Assembly: GCA_021204025.1 (NCBI GenBank)
Contig: JAJQAC010000063.1
Location: 1 to 64,000 of the forward strand
Length of the DNA stretch: 64,000 nt
Source of the DNA: Clostridiales bacterium
GTDB taxonomy: Bacteria > Bacillota > Clostridia > Lachnospirales > Lachnospiraceae
Direction of reading: 5' to 3'
Shown: one piece after another, positions 43,470 to 52,606 of the stretch
How positions within the stretch are numbered: position 1 is the first letter of the stretch
How the letters are laid out: each line of letters opens with the position of its first letter
Notes under the pieces: model-generated
The model's input: the letters and a program-made list of their open reading frames with translations, nothing else
Databases searched by the model: none
What the model was told of the DNA's origin: nothing
Position numbers and translations under genes: made by a program

Positions 43470-44561
43470 ATGCAGGGAAAAGTTGCGGCTGTGATGGCGG
43501 CTGTTACCGCAGTCTCGGCAATCATGCCGATCCAGGTTTATGCCGCTTCCAATAATCAGGATTATCGGCGGCGGGTGGTCGGAATTGCCGGTATTATATT
43601 AAATACCAGTACGGAGATGAGCCGGACGGTAACCAGGGCGGAATTTGCCAATTACCTTGTAAAAGCTTCTACTTATCGGGATTATCTGCCGGTGTCCGGC
43701 AAGGTAGCTGTTTATAATGATGTACCCAGTACCCATGAATATGCGTCAAGTATCCGGATCGCGGCAAAGGAAAACTGGTTAAACGGTTATCTTGGCGGAC
43801 TTTTTAAACCGGATCAGGCGATTACATTAAAGGAAGCCTCCAGAGGAATTATGGCTCTTCTGGGCTATGAAGACAGTGATTTTGAGGGTGACATCGTCGG
43901 TTCCCGGATGTCATTATTTTATGAGCTGGAGCTGAATGAGGACCTGGACCGGCAGCCGACAGAAGTGCTGACCAAGGATGACTGTGTGAATCTTTTTTAT
44001 AACCTGCTGAAAACGGAAATGAAGACCGGGACGGTCTATGGGACCGTACTCGGCTGTACGGTAAACAGCGACGGTGAGATCAATCCGATGGGACTGGCGG
44101 ATACGAACCTGTCCGGACCGAAGCTGATCGAAAAGGGTGGTGTTCTTGGCAATTATATCCCATTCAATGTGCAGGAAGCCAGTATTTTTGTCAATGGCGA
44201 TGCGTCAAGTTATACGGCGCTGCGCTCTTACGTCCAGAGCAATTATGTGGTTGTCTATTATAATCAGACGGCAAGAACGATCTGGGCTTATATTGCGGAT
44301 GAGGATGTCCAGACCGGCCGCTGCGCGATCCGCGGCACGATAGAAAATATTTATTACAGTTCAACGGAGGTCATGACACCGTCGTATGTCGTCCTTTCCG
44401 GAGACAGTGAGGAGTATCAGCTCGACAGTACGGAGATGCAGTTTGCGTTTTCCGTATATGGATCGCTGCGTGTCGGGGATATTGTGACACTGATCTGTGA
44501 AAAGACTGTTGATTCTAATGATAACGCAACATACTCGATTGTTGACTACATAGCAGATTAA
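43470..44561 (+). CDS. secreted S-layer-homology (SLH) domain protein
   Basis: The 363-residue protein starts with a signal peptide (MQGKVAAVMAAVTAVSAIMP, with cleavage likely after the VYAA region). One or two SLH-like repeats follow: VTRAEFANYLVKAS with its downstream part, and ENWLNGYLGGLFKPDQAIT with LKEASRGIMALLGY. These usually bind secondary cell-wall polymers. The C-terminal half is unrecognised and beta-rich. GAGGGGG upstream supports ATG 43470; GTG 43455 would lie on that site. It heads a run with an HlyD-type adaptor and an ABC transporter, which suggests a joint cell-envelope export function. Confidence 0.8.
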   Translation: MQGKVAAVMAAVTAVSAIMPIQVYAASNNQDYRRRVVGIAGIILNTSTEMSRTVTRAEFANYLVKASTYRDYLPVSGKVAVYNDVPSTHEYASSIRIAAKENWLNGYLGGLFKPDQAITLKEASRGIMALLGYEDSDFEGDIVGSRMSLFYELELNEDLDRQPTEVLTKDDCVNLFYNLLKTEMKTGTVYGTVLGCTVNSDGEINPMGLADTNLSGPKLIEKGGVLGNYIPFNVQEASIFVNGDASSYTALRSYVQSNYVVVYYNQTARTIWAYIADEDVQTGRCAIRGTIENIYYSSTEVMTPSYVVLSGDSEEYQLDSTEMQFAFSVYGSLRVGDIVTLICEKTVDSNDNATYSIVDYIAD

Positions 44562-44575
44562 ACAGGAGAATGATT

Positions 44576-46327
44576 ATGGGTGAAAATGAAAAACAGCAGA
44601 GTGCGGACAATGCGCCGGAAACTGCAGGAGAAAAGAAAAAAGGCCTGTTTCATCTGCCAGAACTGCCAAAGCGTGATAAAAGCAAAAAGAAGAGGAGGAA
44701 AAAGAGTGGCGTCAGGGATATTGTGATACGCATAGTCGTCCTGCTGGTGATTTTGGGAGCCGCTTTTTACGCTTATCGGAGGTATACAGCTTCCAAAGCG
44801 GTGAGCGCGGTGTCTTCCGAGCAGCGGACGACGACGGTTACCAGAGGTACTCTTACTTCTGAACTGAGTTCCTCCGGGACGATTTCCCCCAAAGATACCT
44901 ACACCATCACTTCGCGGGCGGACGGCGAGGTGATCTGGGCCGATTTTGAGGAAGGCGATCAGGTGGAAAAGGATCAGGTCCTTTATCAGATCGATGTATC
45001 CTCCATGGAGTCTGAGATGAAATCAGCGACCAATTCGCTGACACGGGCGACAAACAGTTACAATGATGCAGTAGAAGATTATAACCAGGCGTTGATTGAT
45101 TACAGCGGTAATACTTACAAGTCCACCCGCACCGGGTTTATCAAGGATCTGTTGATTGAAGTCGGCGATAAGGTAGGAAGCAATACGGAAGTGGCTGAGA
45201 TTTACAACGATCAGACCATGAAAATCCGGGTTCCTTTCTTAAACTGGGAGGCAGAGTCGATCGGCGTGGGAGCAGGAGCGACCCTGATTCTGGAAGATAC
45301 CGAAGAAGAACTTACGGGGACAGTGACTGCGGTCGCCAATATGGATGAGGTACTGGCGGGAGGACGGATGGTCCGTTATGTTACGATTGAAGTAGCGAAT
45401 CCGGGCGGCCTGTCGACCAGTCATCAGGCAGTTGCGATTATCGGTGATATGGTCTGCACGGAACAGGCTTATTTCGAACCGATTACGGATACGACCATGA
45501 AGGCGGAGCTTACTTCTAATGTCGAGGTCGCTCAGATGCTGGTAAATGAAGGCGATTATGTGACGGTTGGTACGCCGATTTTCCTGATGGATACAGACGA
45601 CGCGGAGGACCTGATCCAGAGTTATAAGGATCAGGTGGATTCCGCTGAGACGCAGATGGAATCCGCGCAGAGCAGTCTGGATTCCAAGCAGGAAACCTAT
45701 GATAATTATACGATTACGGCGCCGATCTCCGGACAGGTGATTACCAAGAGCGTTAAGGTTGGAGACAATATTAACAATAGTAATTCGACGACGACGCTGG
45801 CGACGATCTATGACCTCAGTGAACTGACCTTCGAGATGTCGATCGATGAACTGGATGTCCGCAGTGTACAGGTCGGACAGCTGGTAGAGGTCACAGCGGA
45901 TGCGCTGGACGGCGTGCAGATGACCGGACATGTGACGAATATCAGTCTTGAGAGCAGTCAGTCTAACGGCGTTACCAATTATCCGGTGACGGTTACGATG
46001 GATGAGGTGGGAGATCTGCTTCCGGGCATGAACGTGGACGGTGTGATTATTCTGGATGAGGCCGAAGATGTTTTGATGATTCCGGTGGATTCTCTGATGA
46101 GAGGAAATCTTGTCTATGTAAAGGATGATACGGTAACTGAGGCTCAGGGACTGGTGCCGGCGGGATTCCGTGCGGTGCAGGTATCGACAGGGCTTACCAG
46201 TACGGATTATGTGGAAATCACGGACGGTCTTTCTGAGGGCGACGAAATCTATGTGGACGAATCCTCCAGTACGACAACCACATTCCAGATGGGCGGAATG
46301 GGTAATATGGGCGGCGGCAGACCATAA
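44576..46327 (+). CDS. HlyD/MacA-type efflux adaptor protein
   Basis: This 583-residue membrane-fusion-type protein has a basic, cytoplasmic N-terminus, one membrane segment near residues 42-65 (IVVLLVILGAAFYAY) and a biotinyl-lipoyl-like region (DGEVIWADFEEGDQVEKDQVL). Coiled-coil stretches lie near residues 145-180 and again near 350-385, where ITAPISGQVITKSVKVGD is the second lipoyl half. The C-terminus ends in a Gly/Met-rich tail. ATG 44576 has AGGAG seven bases upstream. With the next two genes it forms a MacAB-like exporter. Two lipoyl-type halves and a second pass of coiled coil make it larger than simple MacA. Confidence 0.88.
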   Translation: MGENEKQQSADNAPETAGEKKKGLFHLPELPKRDKSKKKRRKKSGVRDIVIRIVVLLVILGAAFYAYRRYTASKAVSAVSSEQRTTTVTRGTLTSELSSSGTISPKDTYTITSRADGEVIWADFEEGDQVEKDQVLYQIDVSSMESEMKSATNSLTRATNSYNDAVEDYNQALIDYSGNTYKSTRTGFIKDLLIEVGDKVGSNTEVAEIYNDQTMKIRVPFLNWEAESIGVGAGATLILEDTEEELTGTVTAVANMDEVLAGGRMVRYVTIEVANPGGLSTSHQAVAIIGDMVCTEQAYFEPITDTTMKAELTSNVEVAQMLVNEGDYVTVGTPIFLMDTDDAEDLIQSYKDQVDSAETQMESAQSSLDSKQETYDNYTITAPISGQVITKSVKVGDNINNSNSTTTLATIYDLSELTFEMSIDELDVRSVQVGQLVEVTADALDGVQMTGHVTNISLESSQSNGVTNYPVTVTMDEVGDLLPGMNVDGVIILDEAEDVLMIPVDSLMRGNLVYVKDDTVTEAQGLVPAGFRAVQVSTGLTSTDYVEITDGLSEGDEIYVDESSSTTTTFQMGGMGNMGGGRP

Positions 46328-46363
46328 GCGCTTAGTCCGGAAAGAAAAACAGGGGGAAGAACT

Positions 46364-47074
46364 GTGGAAGATAATGTGCTCATTGAATTACATGATATAT
46401 ACAAGATCTATCAGATGGGCGATGAAGAAGTCCGTGCCAACGATGGGATCAACCTGAAAATCTCAAGGGGTGAATTTGTCGCTATCGTCGGAAAATCCGG
46501 AAGCGGGAAATCAACACTGATGAATATCATCGGCGCGCTGGATGTGCCGACTTCCGGAAGTTATCTTCTGGGCGGCGAGGATGTTGATACGATGACGGAT
46601 GACCAGCTGGCTGATATCCGGAATCGCATGATCGGATTTATCTTCCAGCAGTATAATCTGCTTCCGAAATCAAACCTGCTGGAGAATGTCGAACTTCCGC
46701 TGCTTTACGCAAAGGTACCGAAAGACGAACGGAGGGAGCGGGCGCTGAATTCTCTGGAGAGGGTCGGGCTGGCAGATGTGTGGAGGAAGTACCCGAGGCA
46801 GCTTTCCGGCGGCCAGCAGCAGCGTGTTTCCATTGCCAGAGCACTGGCGGGAGATCCGTCCCTGATCCTGGCGGATGAGCCGACCGGTGCGCTGGATTCC
46901 AAAACAAGCCGAGAGGTGTTAAACTTTTTAAAACAGTTAAATGAAGAGGGCAACACCATTGTCATGATTACTCATGACAGTTCGATTGCCCTGGAAGCAA
47001 AGCGTGTGGTCCGCATCCATGACGGTAAGATCAATTTTGACGGAGATGTAAAAGATTATGCTGCAATCCTTTAA
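46364..47074 (+). CDS. ABC transporter ATP-binding protein (MacB/LolD type)
   Basis: The 236-residue ATPase has Walker [10 protein letters not shown] (about residues 43-51), the Q-loop FQQYNLLP, the signature [15 protein letters not shown], Walker [13 protein letters not shown] and the H-loop MITHDSS. The sequence is of the MacB/FtsE class that powers mechanotransmission rather than ordinary import. The start is GTG 46364 after AGGGGGAAG. It overlaps the permease gene by 17 bases. Confidence 0.94.
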   Translation: MEDNVLIELHDIYKIYQMGDEEVRANDGINLKISRGEFVAIVGKSGSGKSTLMNIIGALDVPTSGSYLLGGEDVDTMTDDQLADIRNRMIGFIFQQYNLLPKSNLLENVELPLLYAKVPKDERRERALNSLERVGLADVWRKYPRQLSGGQQQRVSIARALAGDPSLILADEPTGALDSKTSREVLNFLKQLNEEGNTIVMITHDSSIALEAKRVVRIHDGKINFDGDVKDYAAIL

Positions 47075-48239
47075 GCTGGCAATAAAAAGTATCTGGAGCA
47101 ATAAGATGCGGTCCTTTCTGACCATGCTGGGCATCATTATCGGTGTGGCGTCGGTTATCATTCTGGTAAGTATTGTAAATGCTTACATGTCTTATATGAC
47201 GGAGAGTTTCGCCAGTATGGGAACCAATCAGATCACGGTAAACCTGATCAATCTGTCGTCCCGTTCCGTCAGTGTTGATGAAATGTACGAGTTCTTTGAT
47301 GAGAATACAGACGCTTTTGACCATATGACTCCGATGGTGAGTTTAAGCGCATCCGTAAAGAATGGAAATGACACGATGGATGCGACGTCGGTAACCGGAG
47401 TGAGCGAGGATTATCTGAAGATCAAGGATTATGAGCTTGCGGTCGGCAGAAATATTCAATATGCGGATATCAGCGGTCGCAGTAAGGTCTGCGTGATCGG
47501 CGCCTATGTGGCAAAGACGATTTTCGGAAGTGAAGAGGAAGCTCTGAGCGATACGGTTAAGATCAATGGATATGCTTTTACCGTTGTAGGCGTAGTCAGC
47601 CAGCAGGATGATGACGAGGATCTGGATGACGGGGGAACAGATGACTTTATCTGGATTCCCTATACGACGGCATCCAAGATGGCGAGAAACGCCAGTATCA
47701 GCAATTACACGTTTACCATTCGTGAGATCTCGGAAGCAAGCGAGGATAAGGAGCTGATTGAAGATTTCCTTTATACCAAATTTAAAAATGAGGATCTGTA
47801 CACGGTTACCGCGATGAGCGAGATGCTGGATTCCCTGAACAGCATGATCGCAATGGTATCGGCGGGGCTCGGCGGTATTGCCGGTATCTCTCTTCTGGTA
47901 GCCGGTGTGGGCGTTATGAATATCATGCTGGTATCGGTTACCGAGCGTACGAGGGAGATCGGCATTCGTAAGGCTTTGGGAGCCAAACGGAGCGTAATCA
48001 TGCAGCAGTTTGTCATCGAAGCGGCGGTGACCAGTTCCATCGGCGGCCTGATCGGAATCGGACTTGGGAGTCTGGCGACGAATCTGGTCGGACAGCTTGC
48101 GGGTCTGGAGGCGACACCGACGCCGGCGGCGGTGATTGTTTCCTTCAGTGTTTCCGTTGGTATTGGGCTTTTCTTTGGATATATGCCGGCGAGCAAGGCG
48201 TCGAAGTTAAATCCGATTGACGCGCTGCGAAGCGAGTAA
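47058..48239 (+). CDS. MacB-type ABC transporter permease
   Basis: The 393-residue protein has the MacB/FtsX layout: a first membrane helix near residues 17-40 (LTMLGIIIGVASVIILVSIV), a large extracytoplasmic domain, then three helices beginning near residue 270 with the VTERTREIGIRKALGAKRS loop and ending in PASKASKLNPIDALRSE. With the ATPase and the HlyD-like adaptor it should move a peptide, lipid or antibiotic outward, or transmit force to the envelope. The substrate is unknown. Confidence 0.93.
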   Translation: MLQSFKLAIKSIWSNKMRSFLTMLGIIIGVASVIILVSIVNAYMSYMTESFASMGTNQITVNLINLSSRSVSVDEMYEFFDENTDAFDHMTPMVSLSASVKNGNDTMDATSVTGVSEDYLKIKDYELAVGRNIQYADISGRSKVCVIGAYVAKTIFGSEEEALSDTVKINGYAFTVVGVVSQQDDDEDLDDGGTDDFIWIPYTTASKMARNASISNYTFTIREISEASEDKELIEDFLYTKFKNEDLYTVTAMSEMLDSLNSMIAMVSAGLGGIAGISLLVAGVGVMNIMLVSVTERTREIGIRKALGAKRSVIMQQFVIEAAVTSSIGGLIGIGLGSLATNLVGQLAGLEATPTPAAVIVSFSVSVGIGLFFGYMPASKASKLNPIDALRSE

Positions 48240-48275
48240 ACAAAAAACAGAATCCTGTAATCGATCAGTAAAATC

Positions 48276-48325
48276 AAAGAGCTGCGGCACGATCCGGTAT
48301 GCGTGCCTGTGGCTCTTTTCTTTTC
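48276..48325 (+). terminator. terminator after the MacB-type operon
   Basis: AAAGAGC plus GGCACG (48276-48291, with a short bulge) pairs with 48302-48318 and runs into a T-rich stretch. It lies about 35 bases after the permease stop codon. Confidence 0.8.
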
Positions 48326-48476
48326 CCTGCCATACAGAAGTGTTTCTTCTTTTTTTACTTGATTTTATGTATAATGATGATAAGATGATGATGCGGGAAC
48401 CAAAAGATTATGAGGTCAAATACTTTTGATTCCAACATCATAAGATCAGGAATATGGCTGCGGGGGTAAGGATAAG

Positions 48477-49487
48477 ATGAAAATTGTAGATATGCATTGT
48501 GATACCATCTCGGAGATCTATCATCGACACAGAGAGGGCAGGGACTGTTCACTTCTGAAAAATGATCTTCATATTGATCTGGAAAGAATGGAAAAGGGAG
48601 ATTATCTCCTGCAGAATTTTGCGTTGTTTACACGCCTGAGAGATACGGATCGTCCGTTTGAGTATGCGATGAAGCTGGCAGATACATTTTTTACAGAGAT
48701 GGAGCCGTTAAAGACCCGGATCGGAGTTGTGACGGACTGGGCCGGGATAGAGAAGAACCGTGAACTTGGCCGGATCAGCGCGCTGCTGACAGTGGAGGAA
48801 GGCGGGGTTTGCCAGGGCAATCTGGAATTCTTGCGGATCTTTTACCATCTCGGTGTCCGTATGATGACCCTTACCTGGAATTTCCCCAATGAACTCGGAT
48901 ATCCCAACCTCCAGATACCGGATCCGGATCATCCGGAGGGGAAACCACGGATGGCTGTGGATACAGAGCATGGGCTGACAGAAAAGGGAATTGATTTTGT
49001 CCGTGCGATGGAGGAGATGGGGATGATTATCGACATCTCACACTTAAATGACGCGGGAATATGGGATGTTTTCCGCTATACCAGAAAGCCGTTTGTAGCC
49101 AGTCATTCCAACGCGCGTGCGCTTGCCGGCCACCCGCGTAATCTGACGGATGAGATGATCCGCGCTCTGGCAAACCGGGGAGGTGTGGCGGGAATTAATT
49201 TCAGCGCCGCGTTTTTGAAAAATCAGGAAGCGGACGGCAGGATACCGACATACAGCCGGATGACGGATATGGTTCGTCATATGAAGCATATGAAACAGGT
49301 AGGCGGTATGGACTGTATCGGCCTGGGATCAGATTTTGACGGTATCAGCAGTACGTTGGAAATGGGCGGCTGTGAGGGTATGCCGCTTCTTGCGGATGAG
49401 ATGAGCCGGCAGGGCTTTACGGATGGAGAAATTGAAAAGGTATTTTCCCAGAATGTGCTCAGGGTTTACCGTGAACTGCTGTCATAG
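48477..49487 (+). CDS. membrane dipeptidase family (M19) zinc dipeptidase
   Basis: The 336-residue amidohydrolase-fold protein opens with the metal-binding HxD motif in VDMHCDT (about residues 4-10). It continues with the bridging Glu in LLTVEEGG, the later His residues in IIDISHLN and VASHSNARAL, and the Asp in GLGSDFDGI. The family hydrolyses dipeptides, including those with D-residues. A TATAAT box at 48370-48375 is a possible -10 element, but its -35 box is weak. It is a lone gene after the exporter terminator. Confidence 0.93.
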   Translation: MKIVDMHCDTISEIYHRHREGRDCSLLKNDLHIDLERMEKGDYLLQNFALFTRLRDTDRPFEYAMKLADTFFTEMEPLKTRIGVVTDWAGIEKNRELGRISALLTVEEGGVCQGNLEFLRIFYHLGVRMMTLTWNFPNELGYPNLQIPDPDHPEGKPRMAVDTEHGLTEKGIDFVRAMEEMGMIIDISHLNDAGIWDVFRYTRKPFVASHSNARALAGHPRNLTDEMIRALANRGGVAGINFSAAFLKNQEADGRIPTYSRMTDMVRHMKHMKQVGGMDCIGLGSDFDGISSTLEMGGCEGMPLLADEMSRQGFTDGEIEKVFSQNVLRVYRELLS

Positions 49488-49550
49488 GACTTTACGAATC
49501 AATCAGATAACAGGATATACTCTGCGTTTCTGATATCAGTGAGAGGAAAG

Positions 49551-50282
49551 ATGGCAGATATGAACAATAACAGTAAGACAGAGGTTCTCTGTACAGACAT
49601 TTCCGGGATTTTTTATCCCTTAGGGAAAACAGAAACCGGAATCGGGCATCCGGATACGAGAACGAAGGCATTGCCAGGATGCCTGTCGTCGGCGCGGCAG
49701 GAAAAGATCCGGGCTCTGAAGGATGAAAAAGCACGGCAGCAGTCCCTTGCGGCGGGATTGCTGCTTGATTATGGCCTGCGAAAGCGGGGCTGGCGTGAAA
49801 AGGAGGTCAGAATCGGGACAGGAAAGAACGGAAAGCCGTATTTTCCGGATATCCCGGAACTCTTTTTTAATCTGTCACACTCAGAAAACCGAATCCTTGC
49901 GGTGTTTTCTGACCGGCCGGTCGGCTGTGATATTCAGATAGTGAAAACCGGCAGTTCTCGGATCGCCGATCGTTTTTTTACGAAAGAAGAGGCAGCGTTT
50001 GTCCGGGGAGGTGACTGTGACCATCAGGATGAGATGTTTACAGAATTGTGGGTGCTCAAGGAAAGCTATCTGAAAATGACGGGAGAGGGGATGAGCCGGG
50101 AATTACAGAGCTTTTGTGTGCTTGACGACAGGCGTCCGTCTGAAGCCGTTTTCCGTGTTTATGATCTCGGAAAGTATAAAGCGGCTGTATGCATACAGAC
50201 CGGGGCTGTGGAGGATGAAGCGGAGATGATCCTGCCTGATCTTTGTTTTTGTCCTTTTCAAAATCTGTTCGATGTGGTATGA
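49551..50282 (+). CDS. 4'-phosphopantetheinyl transferase, Sfp type
   Basis: This enzyme would transfer phosphopantetheine from CoA to carrier proteins. The 243-residue length with two half-domains fits the Sfp/EntD class. The Mg-binding motif is seen as GCDIQ near residue 125 and the second as ELWVLKESYLKMTG near residues 165-178, along with KNGKPYF and LFFNLSHSE. ATG 49551 lies after GAGAGGA; GTG 49539 is less likely. No polyketide or peptide synthetase genes are visible nearby, so its carrier protein is encoded elsewhere. Confidence 0.9.
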   Translation: MADMNNNSKTEVLCTDISGIFYPLGKTETGIGHPDTRTKALPGCLSSARQEKIRALKDEKARQQSLAAGLLLDYGLRKRGWREKEVRIGTGKNGKPYFPDIPELFFNLSHSENRILAVFSDRPVGCDIQIVKTGSSRIADRFFTKEEAAFVRGGDCDHQDEMFTELWVLKESYLKMTGEGMSRELQSFCVLDDRRPSEAVFRVYDLGKYKAAVCIQTGAVEDEAEMILPDLCFCPFQNLFDVV

Positions 50283-50314
50283 TAGGCAGAGAATCAGAGC
50301 AGGAGAACAGAGGA

Positions 50315-51019
50315 ATGGACAGAAGACGAGTTTTTTTAAAATTGAGCGGTGAAGCTCTTGCCGGTCCGAAGAAAACCGGTTTTGACGAAGCTACGGTAAA
50401 GGAAGTGGCACGTCAGGTAAAGATTTCGGTTGACGCAGGGGTAGAGGTTGGTATTGTGATCGGAGGCGGCAATTTCTGGAGAGGGCGTACAAGCGACGCA
50501 ATCGACCGTACCAAAGCGGATCAGATCGGAATGCTGGCGACGGTAATGAATTGTATTTATGTATCAGAAATTTTCCGGAACGCAGGCATGAAAACGCAGA
50601 TTCTGACTCCGTTTGCCTGTGGATCCATGACACAGCTGTTTTCCAAGGACCTGGCAAATCAGTATTTTGCAGAGGGAATGGTCGTGTTTTTTGCAGGGGG
50701 TACCGGTCATCCGTATTTTTCAACAGATACGGGGATCACACTGCGGGCGATCGAAATGGAGGCTGACTGTATCCTGCTGGCAAAGTCCATTGATGGGGTG
50801 TATGACAGGGATCCGGCGGTTTATCCGGATGCAAAACGATATGATACGATCAGCATTCAGGAAGTGATTGATCAGAAACTGGCAGTTGTTGATCTGACAG
50901 CATCCATCATGTGTATGGAACATAAGATGCCGATGGCGGTTTTTGACCTGAATGAGAAGGACAGTATTGCGAATGCGATGCAGGGAAAAGTGAACGGCAC
51001 GATTGTGACCGTAGAATAA
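50315..51019 (+). CDS. pyrH: UMP kinase
   Basis: PyrH converts UMP to UDP. The 234-residue amino-acid-kinase-fold protein has FLKLSGEAL near the start, IVIGGGNFWRGR, the STDTGITLRAIEMEAD segment and an SIDGVYDRDP loop. ATG 50315 is preceded by AGGAG (50301-50305); the frame is open further upstream into the PPTase gene, but that part is not family sequence. It begins the pyrH-frr-uppS-cdsA-dxr-rseP-ispG-polC order common in Firmicutes. Confidence 0.96.
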   Translation: MDRRRVFLKLSGEALAGPKKTGFDEATVKEVARQVKISVDAGVEVGIVIGGGNFWRGRTSDAIDRTKADQIGMLATVMNCIYVSEIFRNAGMKTQILTPFACGSMTQLFSKDLANQYFAEGMVVFFAGGTGHPYFSTDTGITLRAIEMEADCILLAKSIDGVYDRDPAVYPDAKRYDTISIQEVIDQKLAVVDLTASIMCMEHKMPMAVFDLNEKDSIANAMQGKVNGTIVTVE

Positions 51020-51035
51020 CAGGAGGAAATAACTT

Positions 51036-51590
51036 ATGGCGGCAGATCTGAAGGTATATGAGGACAAGATGAATAAAACTCTGGAAGTGCTGATGAGCGA
51101 TTACGGTACGATTCGCGCGGGCCGCGCGAATCCGCATCTTCTGGACAAGATCCGCGTGGATTATTATGGTACGCCGACTCCGATCCAGCAGGTGGGTAAT
51201 ATCAGCATCCCGGAGGCCAGGGTGATGGTGATCCAGCCCTGGGAAAAGAGTATGCTGAAAGCGGTAGAAAAGGCGATTATGACCTCAGAGCTGGGGGTTC
51301 ATCCGACAAATGACGGAAGCGTGATCCGTCTGGTATTTCCGGAACTGACGGAAGAGCGTCGTAAGAGTATATCGAAGGATGTCAAAAAGAAAGGTGATAA
51401 CGCCAAGGTTGCATTAAGAAACATCCGTCGCGACGCGAATGATTCCTTCAAGAAGATGGAAAAGGCCGGGGAGATGTCTGAGGACGAGCGTAAGGACGCG
51501 GAGACAAAAATGCAGAAGGTTACTGATAAGATGACTGCTAAGGTCGATGAGGCAGTGGAAAAGAAGACAAAGGAGATTATGACTGTTTAA
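51036..51590 (+). CDS. frr: ribosome recycling factor
   Basis: Frr splits the post-termination ribosome together with EF-G. The 184-residue protein has the family pattern GTIRAGRANPHLLD near residues 25-38, YYGTPTPIQQVGNIS, VIQPWEKSML and the helical RKSISKDVKKKGDNAKVALRN region. It lies 16 bases after pyrH with an AGGAGGAA site. Confidence 0.97.
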   Translation: MAADLKVYEDKMNKTLEVLMSDYGTIRAGRANPHLLDKIRVDYYGTPTPIQQVGNISIPEARVMVIQPWEKSMLKAVEKAIMTSELGVHPTNDGSVIRLVFPELTEERRKSISKDVKKKGDNAKVALRNIRRDANDSFKKMEKAGEMSEDERKDAETKMQKVTDKMTAKVDEAVEKKTKEIMTV

Positions 51591-51638
51591 CGGGCAGCCT
51601 GGGAATGTGGCAGGTCCTGTAGTGATCCGGAGTACGAA

Positions 51639-51680
51639 AAGGGTGGGGCGGTGGATTTGCATCCCGTCTCACCCTTCCTT
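51639..51680 (+). terminator. possible terminator after frr
   Basis: AAGGGTG (51639-51645) pairs with CACCCTT (51670-51676), with a mostly paired but bulged interior, and is followed by CCTTGT. The T tract is poor, so this is tentative. Confidence 0.4.
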
Positions 51681-51683
51681 GTA

Positions 51684-51792
51684 TGCACAGGGCCGGGTAA
51701 GGAATTTTGCGGCATTCGCCGCACCCGGCCCGCGAGACGGGCAGGAGGCGAAAAAGCCTCCTCCTACTCGATTACACGGGTGGACAGGGAAG
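51684..51792 (+). repeat. mosaic repeat copy R4 (modules A, B and the start of A)
   Basis: Module A (51690-51731) repeats R3 module A with the same GGGCCGGGT/ACCCGGCCC stem and GCGGC-ATTC-GCCGC inside. Module B (51733-51770) has an AGGAGGC-GAAAAA-GCCTCCT hairpin. The beginning of another A-like unit (ACACGGGTGGACAGGGAA) follows and is then cut off. It lies between frr and uppS in an otherwise co-directional gene run. Confidence 0.85.
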
Positions 51793-51845
51793 TTCATACT
51801 TTCTGATCCATAGGCAAACTGCCAGAACGAATTCAGGAGGATATA

Positions 51846-52583
51846 ATGAAAGATATGGGAGAAAATCTGGAGGGTCTGGTAATTCCGAAGCATGTGGCCC
51901 TGATTCTTGACGGCAACGGGAGATGGGCGAAGAAACGCGGACTTCCGCGCACGATGGGACACCGGGAGGGATGTGTGACCGTAGAAAAAACAGTAGAAAT
52001 CGCCGCCCGGCTGGGAATCGGATATCTGACGGTATATGCTTTCTCAACGGAGAACTGGAAACGCTCCGCGGAGGAAGTGGGCGCCCTGATGCAGCTGTTT
52101 CGTTATTATATGGTCCGCCTGTTAAAGGTTGCCTCTCAGAACAATGTCCGTGTCCGTATGATTGGTGATCGAACCCGTTTTGATGAGGATATTATCGACG
52201 GGATTAACCGTCTGGAGTCGGAGACGAAAGAGAACACGGGCCTGACCTTTGTGATTGCGGTAAATTACGGGGGCCGGGATGATATCCGGCGCGCGGTCAT
52301 AAGGATGGCGGGTGAAGCAGCTGAGGGCGTTCTGATACCGGAGGAGATTACAGAGGAGACTGTGGCTGCTCATCTGGATACTGCCGGAATGCCGGACCCG
52401 GATCTGTTGATCCGGACAAGCGGAGAACTTCGCCTGTCCAATTTTCTTCTGTGGCAGCTTGCGTATACGGAAATTTATGTAACTGACTGTCTGTGGCCTG
52501 ATTTTGACCGGGAAGAAATGATTCGCGCGATTCAGGCATATAATAAACGGGACCGCAGATATGGCGGAGTAAAGACCCGGTAA
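51846..52583 (+). CDS. uppS: isoprenyl transferase (undecaprenyl diphosphate synthase)
   Basis: UppS makes the C55 lipid carrier for wall synthesis by adding isopentenyl units to farnesyl diphosphate. The 245-residue protein has LILDGNGRWAKKRG with the catalytic Asp (about residues 18-31), YAFSTENWKR and the C-terminal LIRTSGELRLSNFLLWQ. AGGAGGATATA gives the ribosome site. cdsA follows at once. Confidence 0.96.
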   Translation: MKDMGENLEGLVIPKHVALILDGNGRWAKKRGLPRTMGHREGCVTVEKTVEIAARLGIGYLTVYAFSTENWKRSAEEVGALMQLFRYYMVRLLKVASQNNVRVRMIGDRTRFDEDIIDGINRLESETKENTGLTFVIAVNYGGRDDIRRAVIRMAGEAAEGVLIPEEITEETVAAHLDTAGMPDPDLLIRTSGELRLSNFLLWQLAYTEIYVTDCLWPDFDREEMIRAIQAYNKRDRRYGGVKTR

Positions 52584-52606
52584 GAATGGCAAAGGAGGAT
52601 GTTTTG

